From NCBI RefSeq assembly GCF_015223065.1, contig NZ_JADFBY010000003.1:519165-583164 (forward strand): 64,000 bases of DNA, written 5' to 3'. Under the pieces are notes generated by a model that saw nothing but the letters and a program-made list of their open reading frames with translations, made no database searches and was not told the DNA's origin. This DNA is from Mucilaginibacter sp. JRF. Lineage in GTDB: Bacteria > Bacteroidota > Bacteroidia > Sphingobacteriales > Sphingobacteriaceae. Position numbers and translations under genes: made by a program. Shown here piece by piece: positions 8,957-17,585 of this stretch. The number at the start of each line of letters is the position of its first letter. The first letter of the stretch is position 1.

Positions 8957-9319
8957 TTAACTTTTCTTTTTTATTAAACGATCATAAATTTTATCGAACT
9001 CCCTGGCCATTCTCAAATATTCATCGCTCCAGTTGTTTTGCATCGATAGCTCCTGATACAAACCGGTTGGCGCAAAATCAATATTGACCGTATCAAGTGG
9101 GTCGTAATCAAAAGCTTTTAATTTTCCTATAAGCTTAGTTATGTGTTTAATCAGGTCGTCTGCTTCTTCAAAATGTGTATATATTATATCTGTTTGATCA
9201 TCTATTTTACTTAATACTTTTTCAAGCAAGCTTGCAATGGCGTAAAAGTCATTAATTGCATTTTGCTTTTTATCGCGTTTTACTAACCAGGGTAAACAAT
9301 TGAAAAATTTTAATGGCAT
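8957..9319 (-). CDS. Hypothetical 120-residue helical protein
   Basis: I do not recognise this protein. The frame runs from an ATG at 9319 and encodes a charged, largely helical protein: residues 20-65 have heptad-like Leu/Ile spacing ('LLEKVLSKIDDQ', 'LIKHITKLIGKL'), and a Lys-rich tail ends it. It has no signal peptide. The DNA is visibly more A/T-rich than its neighbours, which could mean recent acquisition or weak constraint. It sits between the serine hydrolase and the divergent mutL gene. Confidence 0.55.
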   Translation of the reverse strand: MPLKFFNCLPWLVKRDKKQNAINDFYAIASLLEKVLSKIDDQTDIIYTHFEEADDLIKHITKLIGKLKAFDYDPLDTVNIDFAPTGLYQELSMQNNWSDEYLRMAREFDKIYDRLIKKKS

Positions 9320-9416
9320 ATAAACTTACAGGCGCATGTTTTATTACAATCCACAAAGCGTAAAGTTATGCCGTCAATTAATTAATTTAGCACCCTGAAT
9401 TTAATTTTTTCCTTTC

Positions 9417-11318
9417 ATGCCAGATATCATACAGCTTTTACCCGATTCCGTTGCTAACCAGATTGCCGCAGGCGAGGTGGTGCAGCGCCCGGCATCGGCC
9501 GTGAAGGAGCTGATTGAGAACGCCATTGATGCCGGGGCCGATAAGATACAGCTTATTTTAAAGGATGCCGGTAAAGCATTGATACAGGTGATAGATAACG
9601 GCTGCGGCATGAGCATGACCGACGCGCGCATGTGTTTTGAGCGCCATGCCACCTCCAAGATACGCAAGGCTGACGATCTGTTCGCCATACGCACCATGGG
9701 TTTCAGGGGCGAGGCCATGGCATCCATAGCGGCTATTGCGCAGGTGGAGCTAAAAAGCCGCCGCCACGAGGATGAGCTGGGCACCTGCATCAGCATCGAA
9801 GGCTCGGAAGTAGTAAGCCAGGAACCTTGCGCTACCGCTACCGGTACATCCATATCCGTAAAAAACCTATTTTACAATACGCCTGCCCGCCGCAACTTTT
9901 TAAAAAGCAACTCGGTGGAGATGCGCCACATTATTGATGAGTTTCAGCGCGTGGCATTGGCTAATCCGCAGGTGTTTTTAACCCTGCATCATGATGGGCA
10001 GGAAGTTTACCACCTGCCGGCATCGGGCCTTAAACAGCGCATTGTACACCTGCTGGGCAATAACTACAACCAGCGTTTGGTGCCTGTTGAAGAAGATACC
10101 ACCATTATTAAGCTGCACGGCTTTGTAGGCAAGCCCGAGTTTGCCCGTAAAACCCGCGGCGAGCAGTTCTTTTTTGTGAACAACCGCTTTATACGCGATG
10201 CTTACCTTAACCACGCGGTGCTAACGGCTTTTGAGGAGCTGCTGCCCGAGGATAGCTTCCCGCTGTATGTGTTGTTTATTGATATTGACCCGGCCAAGAT
10301 CGATATCAACGTGCATCCTACAAAAACCGAAATAAAATACCAGGACGAAAAGGCCATTTACGCCATCATCCGTTCGGCGGTGAAAAGGGCGCTGGGTAAA
10401 TACAACATTACCCCCACCATTGATTTTGACCAGGAGAACAGCATTGGCCACCTGATAACTGAAAAACCACTCGACGAAATAGTACCGCCAACCATCACCT
10501 TTAACCCGGATTTTAACCCGTTTGCCAGCGATACCAAGCAACAGGCGCGTGAGGAGCATCCATTTTTGCGTGATAGTAATGTTGGCCGAAGTACTAATGG
10601 CAGCGGCGGAGGTGGCAACGGTTATCGCCAGTCGCCCATACCGCAAAACTGGGATACGCTGTACCAGATAAGCAAACGCGAGCAGGCCGTACAGCAGGAT
10701 CTGCATACCGAGCAGTTAATATCTGTTAACGAGCAGGATGTGAACAAGGCCAGCGAGCGCCAGTTGTTCCAGGTACATAACCGCTTTATATTGTCGCAAA
10801 TAAAATCGGGTTTTATGCTGATCAACCAGCAGGCCGCGCATGAGCGTGTTTTGTACGAGCGCTTTTTGCAGCAATTGGAAAGCCATTCGGGTACCAGCCA
10901 GCAAAGCCTTTTCCCGCAATCGGTCACACTAAACAGCAGCGATTTTGAGTTATTAAGGGAGCTATTGCCTGATATTAAATCGTTAGGTTTTGATATACGC
11001 GAGTTTGGCAAAAACACCGTTGTGGTTGAGGGCATACCCGCCGACCTTAACAATGCCAGCGAGCATGAACTTTTAGAGCATTTGCTTGAAGGTTTTAAAA
11101 ACAACCAGGCAATTTTAAAGTTAAATAAACGCGATAACCTTGCCCGTTCATTGGCGCGTAACGCGGCCATAAAAGCGGGCACCAAGCTATCGCTCGAAGA
11201 AATGAATTTGCTGATAGATCAGCTATTTGCCTGCCAGATGCCCAACGTGGCACTCAACGGCAAAACGGTGATCAGCACCTTTACCATGAACGAAATTTTA
11301 GAGCGATTTGAAAAGTAA
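9417..11318 (+). CDS. mutL: DNA mismatch repair protein MutL
   Basis: A 633-residue MutL. The GHKL ATPase motifs are ENAIDAGA (motif I, about residues 36-43), DNGCGM and TMGFRGEA in the first 110 residues, followed by the transducer domain and an acidic, low-complexity linker at about 330-440. The C-terminal dimerisation domain starts near residue 450. The place of the endonuclease motif DQHA(x)2E(x)4E reads NQQAAHERVLYE, and the C-terminal zinc motif CPHGRP is replaced by CQMPNVALNG, so nuclease activity is doubtful. It couples MutS mismatch recognition to repair. It is followed after 31 bases by the rhomboid pair. Confidence 0.95.
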   Translation: MPDIIQLLPDSVANQIAAGEVVQRPASAVKELIENAIDAGADKIQLILKDAGKALIQVIDNGCGMSMTDARMCFERHATSKIRKADDLFAIRTMGFRGEAMASIAAIAQVELKSRRHEDELGTCISIEGSEVVSQEPCATATGTSISVKNLFYNTPARRNFLKSNSVEMRHIIDEFQRVALANPQVFLTLHHDGQEVYHLPASGLKQRIVHLLGNNYNQRLVPVEEDTTIIKLHGFVGKPEFARKTRGEQFFFVNNRFIRDAYLNHAVLTAFEELLPEDSFPLYVLFIDIDPAKIDINVHPTKTEIKYQDEKAIYAIIRSAVKRALGKYNITPTIDFDQENSIGHLITEKPLDEIVPPTITFNPDFNPFASDTKQQAREEHPFLRDSNVGRSTNGSGGGGNGYRQSPIPQNWDTLYQISKREQAVQQDLHTEQLISVNEQDVNKASERQLFQVHNRFILSQIKSGFMLINQQAAHERVLYERFLQQLESHSGTSQQSLFPQSVTLNSSDFELLRELLPDIKSLGFDIREFGKNTVVVEGIPADLNNASEHELLEHLLEGFKNNQAILKLNKRDNLARSLARNAAIKAGTKLSLEEMNLLIDQLFACQMPNVALNGKTVISTFTMNEILERFEK

Positions 11319-11349
11319 TAACCTTCGCCTTAACAATTAAGATACCGAT

Positions 11350-12063
11350 ATGCAATCACCCTTTGCCAATATGCCGCCGGTTATAAAAAACCTGCTTATT
11401 ATAAATGTAATTTGCTTTATTCCGTTTATCGTTTTTAAAGAGCCACTGCTTAAGGATATATATAATAATGTATCGGCACATTACTTTGACTCGCCTATGT
11501 TTGAAGCATGGCAACCTATTACATACATGTTTTTTCATGGCGGATGGGCACATATCATCTTTAATATGTTCGCTTTATATTCATTTGGTACTATTATCGA
11601 GTACAATATGGGTTCAAAGCGTTTTTTCAACTACTACTTTATTTGTGGTTTAGGCGGTGTAGCATTGCAATTGCTGGTTCAAGCAATTGAAGTACATGCC
11701 ATTACCGGAGCGTTCACTATAGCCAACCCCGAATCGATAGAGAGTTATGTCCGGTTTGGTGAAAACGGTCAAAAATTATATGATATATATCATGGTCCAA
11801 TGGTAGGCGCGTCAGGCGCTATTTTTGGTGTATTGATCGCATTTGGACTACTTTATCCAAATGCCGAATTGATGATCATGTTTATTCCGGTTCCGGTTAA
11901 AGCAAAATACATCATTCCGGTGTATATAGTTATAGAGGTATTTTTAGGGGTGGCGCGTTTTGCTGGCGACTCGGTTGCTCACTTTGCGCACCTTGGCGGG
12001 GCACTCATAGGCTTTGGCCTAATTAAGCTATGGGGTTTGCGCCGCAACGACCGGTATTATTAA
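11350..12063 (+). CDS. Rhomboid-family intramembrane serine protease (first of two)
   Basis: A 237-residue membrane protein with six predicted helices. The catalytic serine is S155 in GASGAIFG and the histidine is H214 in HLGGALIGF; the HGGWAHIIFNMFALY stretch is the conserved second helix with its H-x(2)-N-type motif. Rhomboids cut substrate proteins within the membrane. It lies between mutL and a second rhomboid, the latter only 26 bases downstream, so the two probably come from a duplication and act together. Confidence 0.92.
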   Translation: MQSPFANMPPVIKNLLIINVICFIPFIVFKEPLLKDIYNNVSAHYFDSPMFEAWQPITYMFFHGGWAHIIFNMFALYSFGTIIEYNMGSKRFFNYYFICGLGGVALQLLVQAIEVHAITGAFTIANPESIESYVRFGENGQKLYDIYHGPMVGASGAIFGVLIAFGLLYPNAELMIMFIPVPVKAKYIIPVYIVIEVFLGVARFAGDSVAHFAHLGGALIGFGLIKLWGLRRNDRYY

Positions 12064-12073
12064 CGAAGAAATT

Positions 12074-12080
12074 AAAGGAG
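12074..12080 (+). promoter_or_regulatory. Shine-Dalgarno site aaaggag
   Basis: The site is nine bases before the ATG at 12090 and decides the start of the second rhomboid gene. Such sites are rare in this window, in line with Bacteroidota practice. Confidence 0.6.
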
Positions 12081-12089
12081 TTATCAACC

Positions 12090-12944
12090 ATGACAGTCTG
12101 GGAAAATATAACTTACAAAATAAAATACGCGCAAAGCAAACTGTTTTTGCTGATAGGCATTAATGTGGCGGTATTTTTATTGATAAACATACCAGGAACT
12201 TTTGAGCATTTATTCCTGAAATCAGATTATATAAAATTATTTACGGCGGAATATTTGTACTTACCCTCTAACCTTAGCCAACTGGCAACACGTTTTTGGA
12301 CACCCCTTACCTACATGTTTATGCATGCCGATATTTTCCATATCCTTTTTAACATGCTATGGCTGTACTGGATGGGGCAAATATTTGAGGAGTACCTCGG
12401 CCACAAACGCACTATAGGTTTATACCTGATGGGTGGTTTAGCAGGAGCTTTCTTTTTTGTGCTGGCATTTAATACCATACCTGCATTTATTGATATTAAT
12501 GTGCCTGTTGTTGGCGCATCGGCAGGGGTAATGGCTATTATAATTGCTACGGCCACGCTATTGCCCGATTATACCATCCAGCTATTCTTATTTGGCCCGG
12601 TTAAATTGAAATGGCTGGCCATATTTTATGTGTTGATAGACTTTTTGAGCATGGCCGGCAGTAACGCGGGCGGCAGCATAGCTCACCTGGGTGGCGCGCT
12701 GTTAGGTTTCATCTACATAAAACGTTTGCAGCGTGGCAGCGATTGGGTGGGTAGTGTTAATAACCTGTTCAAACCGAAACCTAAAATGAGGGTGGTTTCA
12801 AAAAATCCCGAAAAAACTACCTCATCCTATCCCGCGCAGGACGAAATTGACCGTATATTAGATAAAATTTCACAAACGGGATATGATAACCTTACCCGCC
12901 AGGAGAAGGAGATATTATTCCGCGCAAGCAAGGATGAACGCTAA
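12090..12944 (+). CDS. Rhomboid-family intramembrane serine protease with cytosolic tail (second of two)
   Basis: A 284-residue protein. I choose the ATG at 12090 over one at 12030 because the latter would overlap the first rhomboid by 34 bases and because aaaggag (12074-12080) lies at ideal distance; this is one of few Shine-Dalgarno-like sites in the window. Catalytic motifs are GASAGVMAI and HLGGALLGF. After the last helix comes a soluble tail with KPKPKMRVV and a C-terminal 'IDRILDKISQTGYDNL' segment resembling the DUF6576 tail seen on many Bacteroidota rhomboids. It overlaps the next gene by 11 bases. Confidence 0.92.
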   Translation: MTVWENITYKIKYAQSKLFLLIGINVAVFLLINIPGTFEHLFLKSDYIKLFTAEYLYLPSNLSQLATRFWTPLTYMFMHADIFHILFNMLWLYWMGQIFEEYLGHKRTIGLYLMGGLAGAFFFVLAFNTIPAFIDINVPVVGASAGVMAIIIATATLLPDYTIQLFLFGPVKLKWLAIFYVLIDFLSMAGSNAGGSIAHLGGALLGFIYIKRLQRGSDWVGSVNNLFKPKPKMRVVSKNPEKTTSSYPAQDEIDRILDKISQTGYDNLTRQEKEILFRASKDER

Positions 12945-14040
12945 AAAAAGGAAAGTAAGTTTTGTTGACCGCATATTTTTATGGATAAATTACCTGCTTT
13001 GCGCGGCACTGCTTATCAGCTACCTGGCACCCGTAATTAATCCGGCTAAAAGCTGGTTTGTTGCTTTCTTCGGGTTGGGTTATCCTTTTATACTACTTGC
13101 TAACGTACTGCTTATTATTTACTGGTTCTTCCGCAAGCGCGTGTACATGGCCATATCGGTTATAACCATTGTGGTGGGTTATAATGTGCTTTTTAACAAC
13201 ATTGGCTTCAGATTTAAGAGCGAAGGCAAGGCGGCCGAAAACAGCATGCGTTTGCTTACCTACAATGTACACAATTTTAAACCCTACGGGCAGGAAAACG
13301 ACTCAGCCACCCGGCACGACATCCTTAAAATGCTGGCCGATCAGCAGGCCGATGTGATCACCTTTCAGGAATTTTTTACCCGCAAGCGCGGCAAGTACGC
13401 CCTTACCGATTCGCTTAAAAAGCTGATGAAAAGCAGTCATTACTTTTTTAAGCCGATACATTCCAGTCCGCAGGAGGATATAGGCATGGCTATTTTCAGT
13501 AAATATCCGGTGGTAAATACGGGCTCAATAACTTTTACCACCCAAAATACCGATAACCAGTGCATCTATGCCGATCTGAACTACAAGGGCAAAACATTCA
13601 GGGTATATAACATCCACCTGCAATCGGTACGTTTCGGGCCCGAGGATTATCGCTATCTCGATACCGTATCGCAAAAAGGTAAAGCCAGCATGACGGCCAG
13701 CCGTCGACTGGGGGGTAAGCTTAAGGCCGCCTTTATTAAACGCAGCGAGCAGGTTTTTAAAGTAAAGGAACACGCTTCGGCATGCCCGCACCCATATATT
13801 ATTATGGGCGATTTTAATGATACGCCAACCTCGTTCGCGGTTAGCAGCATGGCCAAAGGGCTAAAAAACGCTTTCAGGGAAAAAGGTTCGGGGCTGGGGC
13901 GTACGTACAACGGCAACTTCCCTAATTACCAGATAGACTATATACTGGCCAGCCCGCAGTTTGACATTGCCGGTTATCGCATCATCGAAAAAAAATTATC
14001 TGACCATTACCCGCTCTACAGCGATGTGGTGCTTAATTAA
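12934..14040 (+). CDS. Endonuclease/exonuclease/phosphatase-family protein with N-terminal membrane segments
   Basis: A 368-residue protein from the ATG at 12934, which overlaps the rhomboid stop by 11 bases; a longer start at 12883 would overlap by 62 bases. Residues 1-95 carry three hydrophobic helices. The rest is an EEP-fold domain with the usual motifs: TYNVHNF, TFQEFF (metal-binding Glu), IMGDFNDTP, DYILAS and the closing SDHYPL. EEP enzymes are phosphodiesterases acting on nucleic acids, lipids or inositol phosphates; the substrate is unknown. Tight coupling to the rhomboids and the membrane anchor suggest an envelope role. Confidence 0.88.
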   Translation: MNAKKRKVSFVDRIFLWINYLLCAALLISYLAPVINPAKSWFVAFFGLGYPFILLANVLLIIYWFFRKRVYMAISVITIVVGYNVLFNNIGFRFKSEGKAAENSMRLLTYNVHNFKPYGQENDSATRHDILKMLADQQADVITFQEFFTRKRGKYALTDSLKKLMKSSHYFFKPIHSSPQEDIGMAIFSKYPVVNTGSITFTTQNTDNQCIYADLNYKGKTFRVYNIHLQSVRFGPEDYRYLDTVSQKGKASMTASRRLGGKLKAAFIKRSEQVFKVKEHASACPHPYIIMGDFNDTPTSFAVSSMAKGLKNAFREKGSGLGRTYNGNFPNYQIDYILASPQFDIAGYRIIEKKLSDHYPLYSDVVLN

Positions 14041-14107
14041 GCATCGCCCTATCATCATACTTATATAAAATATGGCGGCGTTGGGCATACATTTAGAGGG
14101 GGTTTTG

Positions 14108-14115
14108 TAAGTTTG
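14108..14115 (+). promoter_or_regulatory. TAnnTTTG promoter box close to the cysS start
   Basis: The sequence taagtttg ends only 7 bases before the cysS ATG at 14123. A TTG lies 24 bases upstream of the box (14081-14083). Such spacing would put the transcription start almost on the start codon, giving a leaderless or very short-leader transcript. Confidence 0.45.
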
Positions 14116-14122
14116 CGCTTAT

Positions 14123-15583
14123 ATGAAACAAAACTTATTTGTTTATAATACTTTAACACGTAAAAAAGAAGAATTTAAACCGCTTAACGCGCCCCATGTG
14201 GGCATGTATGTGTGCGGCCCAACTGTTTACAGCGATGTGCACATGGGTAACTGCCGTACTTATATTTCGTTCGATTTGATTTTCAGATACTTGCAGCACC
14301 TAGGCTACAAGGTACGCTATGTACGCAACGTTACCGATGCAGGCCACCTGGAGGGCGATGCTGATGAGGGAGAGGACAAGATCTCTAAAAAAGCCAAGCT
14401 TGAAAAGCTGGAGCCTATGGAGGTGGTGCAGCAATACACCGTTGGCTTTAGGGAGGTAATGAAGATATTTAACACCCTGCCCCCAAGTATTGAACCAACT
14501 GCCACCGGCCATATTATTGAGCAGATAGAGATGGTAAAAGGCATACTTGATAAAGGTTTGGCCTATGAGGTTGATGGATCGGTATATTTTAATGTAGAGA
14601 AATATAACAATAGCGAGGATTATGGTGTGCTTAGCGGCCGTAATCTGGATGATATGCTGAATAATACCCGTACCCTGGGCGGGCAGGACGAAAAGCATGG
14701 CAAGCTCGATTTTGCCCTGTGGATAAAGGCCAAGCCTGAACACCTGATGAAATGGCCTTCGCCGTGGAGTGTAGGCTTCCCGGGCTGGCATCTGGAATGC
14801 TCGGCCATGAGCCATAAGTACCTGGGCGATCAGTTTGATATTCATGGCGGGGGATTGGACCTTGTGCCCACTCACCACACCAACGAAATAGCGCAAAATA
14901 TGGCTTGCTGCGGTAAAAACCCGGCGCGTTACTGGGTGCATACCAATATGCTTACGGTTAACGGCCAAAAAATGTCAAAATCGTTAGGGAACAGCTTTTT
15001 GCCGCACGAGCTTTTTTCGGGCAATAATCACATCCTGAGTAAAGGCTACAGCCCGATGATGGTGCGCTTCTTTATGTTGCAAGCCCATTACCGCAGTACG
15101 CTTGATTTTGGTAACGAGGCCATGGAAGCATCAGAAAAAGGCTTTAAGCGCCTGATGAATGCCCTGAGCCTACTTGATGGTTTAAAAACCAGCACCGCTA
15201 CCGAGGTGGAGATACAGCCGCTGATTGACCGTTGTTACGAGGCCATGAATGATGATTTTAACAGCCCGGTTTTAATTGCCGAATTGTTTGAGGCATCGCG
15301 CATTATCAACTCCGTACACGATAATAAGTTGAAGATAGATGCAAAAAATCTTGACCTGCTTAAAAACATGATGCACACCTTTGTGTTTGATGTACTGGGT
15401 TTGCGGGATGAACAAACCGAAAATGACGACCTGCCGAAGATAATGGATTTTATTGTTGACCTGCGCAATGAGGCCAAGGTGAATAAAGACTACGCCACTT
15501 CAGACAAGATCAGGAACGGCTTGCAGCAGATAGGTTTTCAGCTAAAGGATGGCAAGGAAGGTACCACCTGGAGCAAGGCCTGA
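14123..15583 (+). CDS. cysS: Cysteine--tRNA ligase
   Basis: A 486-residue class I aminoacyl-tRNA synthetase that charges tRNA-Cys. The HIGH motif appears as HMGN in CGPTVYSDVHMGN, with the zinc-binding cysteine just before it. Further zinc ligands lie in HLECSAMS and HTNEIAQN. KMSKS is intact (GQKMSKSLGN) and the C-terminal DALR anticodon-binding region is present. Length and order agree with the family. It has its own promoter and is separated by 82 bases from the EEP gene upstream. Confidence 0.97.
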   Translation: MKQNLFVYNTLTRKKEEFKPLNAPHVGMYVCGPTVYSDVHMGNCRTYISFDLIFRYLQHLGYKVRYVRNVTDAGHLEGDADEGEDKISKKAKLEKLEPMEVVQQYTVGFREVMKIFNTLPPSIEPTATGHIIEQIEMVKGILDKGLAYEVDGSVYFNVEKYNNSEDYGVLSGRNLDDMLNNTRTLGGQDEKHGKLDFALWIKAKPEHLMKWPSPWSVGFPGWHLECSAMSHKYLGDQFDIHGGGLDLVPTHHTNEIAQNMACCGKNPARYWVHTNMLTVNGQKMSKSLGNSFLPHELFSGNNHILSKGYSPMMVRFFMLQAHYRSTLDFGNEAMEASEKGFKRLMNALSLLDGLKTSTATEVEIQPLIDRCYEAMNDDFNSPVLIAELFEASRIINSVHDNKLKIDAKNLDLLKNMMHTFVFDVLGLRDEQTENDDLPKIMDFIVDLRNEAKVNKDYATSDKIRNGLQQIGFQLKDGKEGTTWSKA

Positions 15584-15672
15584 TCGCTTATTTATTAAGG
15601 TCGGGTATAATTACATTAAATAATATTCGTTTAAGTAACATCTAACTAATCAACATACACCAATACACATAC

Positions 15673-16536
15673 ATGAAAAAAATATTATTAGCCGCTGGCA
15701 TATTATTATCATATAACGGCATGGTATCGGCACAAACCGCTGCCCCTGCCGAAGTAAAAACCGCCATAGCTGTAGATAACGCTTTCGAAAAACTGGTAGC
15801 CCGTAAAGGTATTAAAGATGGTTTTTTAGCCGTTGCCGATCCGGAAGGTATTGTATTTAAACCCAACGCGGTTAAAATAAGTGAGTTTTACGGCACTATT
15901 GCCAAACAACCGGGTACGCTAACCTGGCAACCAAAATTCGCCCGTATATCAGCCAGTGGCGATTTGGCCTTTACCGCGGGCCCATACATCTATCAGCAAA
16001 GCAAAAAGGATGATGAGATATATGGCGAGTGCGTTTCTATCTGGCGCAGCGATGCACAAGGCAAACTGAAATTACTGGTGAACCTGGGTATTCAACACCC
16101 TGAACCTGCTAAAGAAGTTATTGAGGATATTAAAGACCCTGAAGCAACAAAAGCATCAGCCAGTAAAGATCCGTTTAAAGGCAAGAACATCATTTTGGCA
16201 ACCGACAAACAATTTAACGACGCGTTGTTAAAATCAACCGCCGGTGCATACAAGGAATTCTTAAGTCCGGAAGGCCGTTATTACTTCCCGGGGTTCGAGC
16301 CGATGACAGGTTCAGACCAAACCATGCGCTTTGTACAAAACCAAGCCATATACATCACTGCTGCAACTGCTAATGCAGGCCGTTCGGCAAGCAGCGATCT
16401 GGCTTACAGCTACGGTACAGCCCGCATTAAAAAAGGCAACATAGTAAGCAACTTTAACTATGTACGCGTTTGGGAGATGGATAAGAGGCATAAATGGAAC
16501 ATACTGTTAGAGATATTCTCGGCTGTTGAGAATTAA
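15673..16536 (+). CDS. Secreted protein with two DUF4440/SnoaL-like repeats
   Basis: A 287-residue protein with a signal peptide (cleavage after VSAQ). It contains two cystatin-like alpha+beta repeats (about residues 30-140 and 175-287). Each begins with a helix (DNAFEKLVARKG, KQFNDALLKSTAGAYK) followed by FLAVADPEG / FLSPEGRYYFPG and closes with a G-E-C-V-S-I-W or V-R-V-W-E-M strand. This fits the NTF2-like superfamily, seen in Bacteroidota as secreted proteins of unknown role. No catalytic residues can be assigned. A strong terminator follows. Confidence 0.7.
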   Translation: MKKILLAAGILLSYNGMVSAQTAAPAEVKTAIAVDNAFEKLVARKGIKDGFLAVADPEGIVFKPNAVKISEFYGTIAKQPGTLTWQPKFARISASGDLAFTAGPYIYQQSKKDDEIYGECVSIWRSDAQGKLKLLVNLGIQHPEPAKEVIEDIKDPEATKASASKDPFKGKNIILATDKQFNDALLKSTAGAYKEFLSPEGRYYFPGFEPMTGSDQTMRFVQNQAIYITAATANAGRSASSDLAYSYGTARIKKGNIVSNFNYVRVWEMDKRHKWNILLEIFSAVEN

Positions 16537-16558
16537 TAACAGCTGTTACGATATACAA

Positions 16559-16598
16559 GAAAGGCGGTACTTAATGCAAGTACCGCCTTTCTGTTTTT
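16559..16598 (+). terminator. Strong rho-independent terminator
   Basis: A perfect 14-base stem (gaaaggcggtactt / aagtaccgcctttc) with a 5-base loop is followed by tgttttt. It lies between convergent genes and serves the plus-strand gene ending at 16536; the stem could also stop minus-strand transcripts. Confidence 0.9.
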
Positions 16599-16617
16599 AT
16601 GGCTGATCTAACAGGTT

Positions 16618-17580
16618 TTAAAATAACTGTTGAATGATATCGTCATTGGTTAAACCCTCGGCTTCGGCATGGTAGCTGCGTACAATGCGGTGGCTTAATA
16701 TAGGTTTGGCTATGGCTTGCACATCCTCAATATCAGGCGAGTATTTGCCGTTGATAACCGCGTGGCACTTGGCCCCCAGTATCAGGAATTGTGAAGCACG
16801 TGGCCCGGCACCCCAGTTAAGCAAGCGCTTTATTTGCGGCGTAGCGAACTCGCCGTTAGGGCGGGTTTTTGCAACCAGTTTAACGGCATATTCCAGCACA
16901 TTATCGGCCACCGGTATATTGCGTACTAATTGTTGAAAGTATACTATCTGTTGCGCGTTAAGCACGTGGTTAACCTCGCTTTTAAAAGTGCCTGTAGTGT
17001 TTTTAACTACCTGCAATTCCTCAGCAAAGGTTGGATAGTTCAGGGTTACGTTAAACATGAACCTGTCCAGCTGCGCTTCGGGCAGTGGGTAGGTGCCTTC
17101 CTGCTCAATAGGGTTTTGGGTGGCCAACACAAAAAACGGCTGCGCCAGTTTGTGCGTAACACCCGCGGCGGTAACCGCTTTCTCCTGCATGGCCTCAAGC
17201 AAGGCTGCCTGGGTTTTGGGCGGCGTACGGTTTATTTCATCGGCCAGTATGATGTTCGAGAACACCGGGCCGTGTATAAATTTAAAATTACGATCCTCAC
17301 CCAATATCTCGGCGCCAATAATGTCCGATGGCATTAGGTCCGGCGTGAACTGTATACGCTTAAAATCGAGCTGTAAGGCTTGCGCTACGGTTTGCACCAG
17401 CAACGTTTTGGCAAGGCCGGGTACGCCCACCAACAGGCAATGCCCATTGCTGAAAATAGATACCAGCACATATTTGATCACCTCATCCTGCCCTATAATA
17501 ACCTTGCCTATTTCGGCACGTAGTTTTTTATAGGCCTGACTTAACGCGTCGGCAGCCTCAACGTCTGATCCGTATTGCAT
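16618..17580 (-). CDS. MoxR-family AAA+ ATPase
   Basis: A 320-residue AAA_3 ATPase. The Walker A motif is GVPGLAKT (about residues 53-60), Walker B is IILADEINRTPPK, and sensor 1 is FVLATQNP followed by E-Q-E-G-T-Y-P-L-P-E-A-Q-L-D. The C-terminal lid (AAA_lid_2) ends with SHRIVRSYHAEAEG. MoxR ATPases are chaperone-like factors that usually activate a von Willebrand-domain partner; no such partner is adjacent. It begins 5 bases after the SurA-like gene, so the two form an operon, pointing to an envelope-protein maturation role. Confidence 0.93.
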   Translation of the reverse strand: MQYGSDVEAADALSQAYKKLRAEIGKVIIGQDEVIKYVLVSIFSNGHCLLVGVPGLAKTLLVQTVAQALQLDFKRIQFTPDLMPSDIIGAEILGEDRNFKFIHGPVFSNIILADEINRTPPKTQAALLEAMQEKAVTAAGVTHKLAQPFFVLATQNPIEQEGTYPLPEAQLDRFMFNVTLNYPTFAEELQVVKNTTGTFKSEVNHVLNAQQIVYFQQLVRNIPVADNVLEYAVKLVAKTRPNGEFATPQIKRLLNWGAGPRASQFLILGAKCHAVINGKYSPDIEDVQAIAKPILSHRIVRSYHAEAEGLTNDDIIQQLF

Positions 17581-17585
17581 ATAGT

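Noticed and set aside
14300..14968. Minus-strand frame of 222 codons inside cysS
   Set aside because: It lies entirely within a complete cysS with all class I synthetase motifs, so it is an antisense shadow despite its length.
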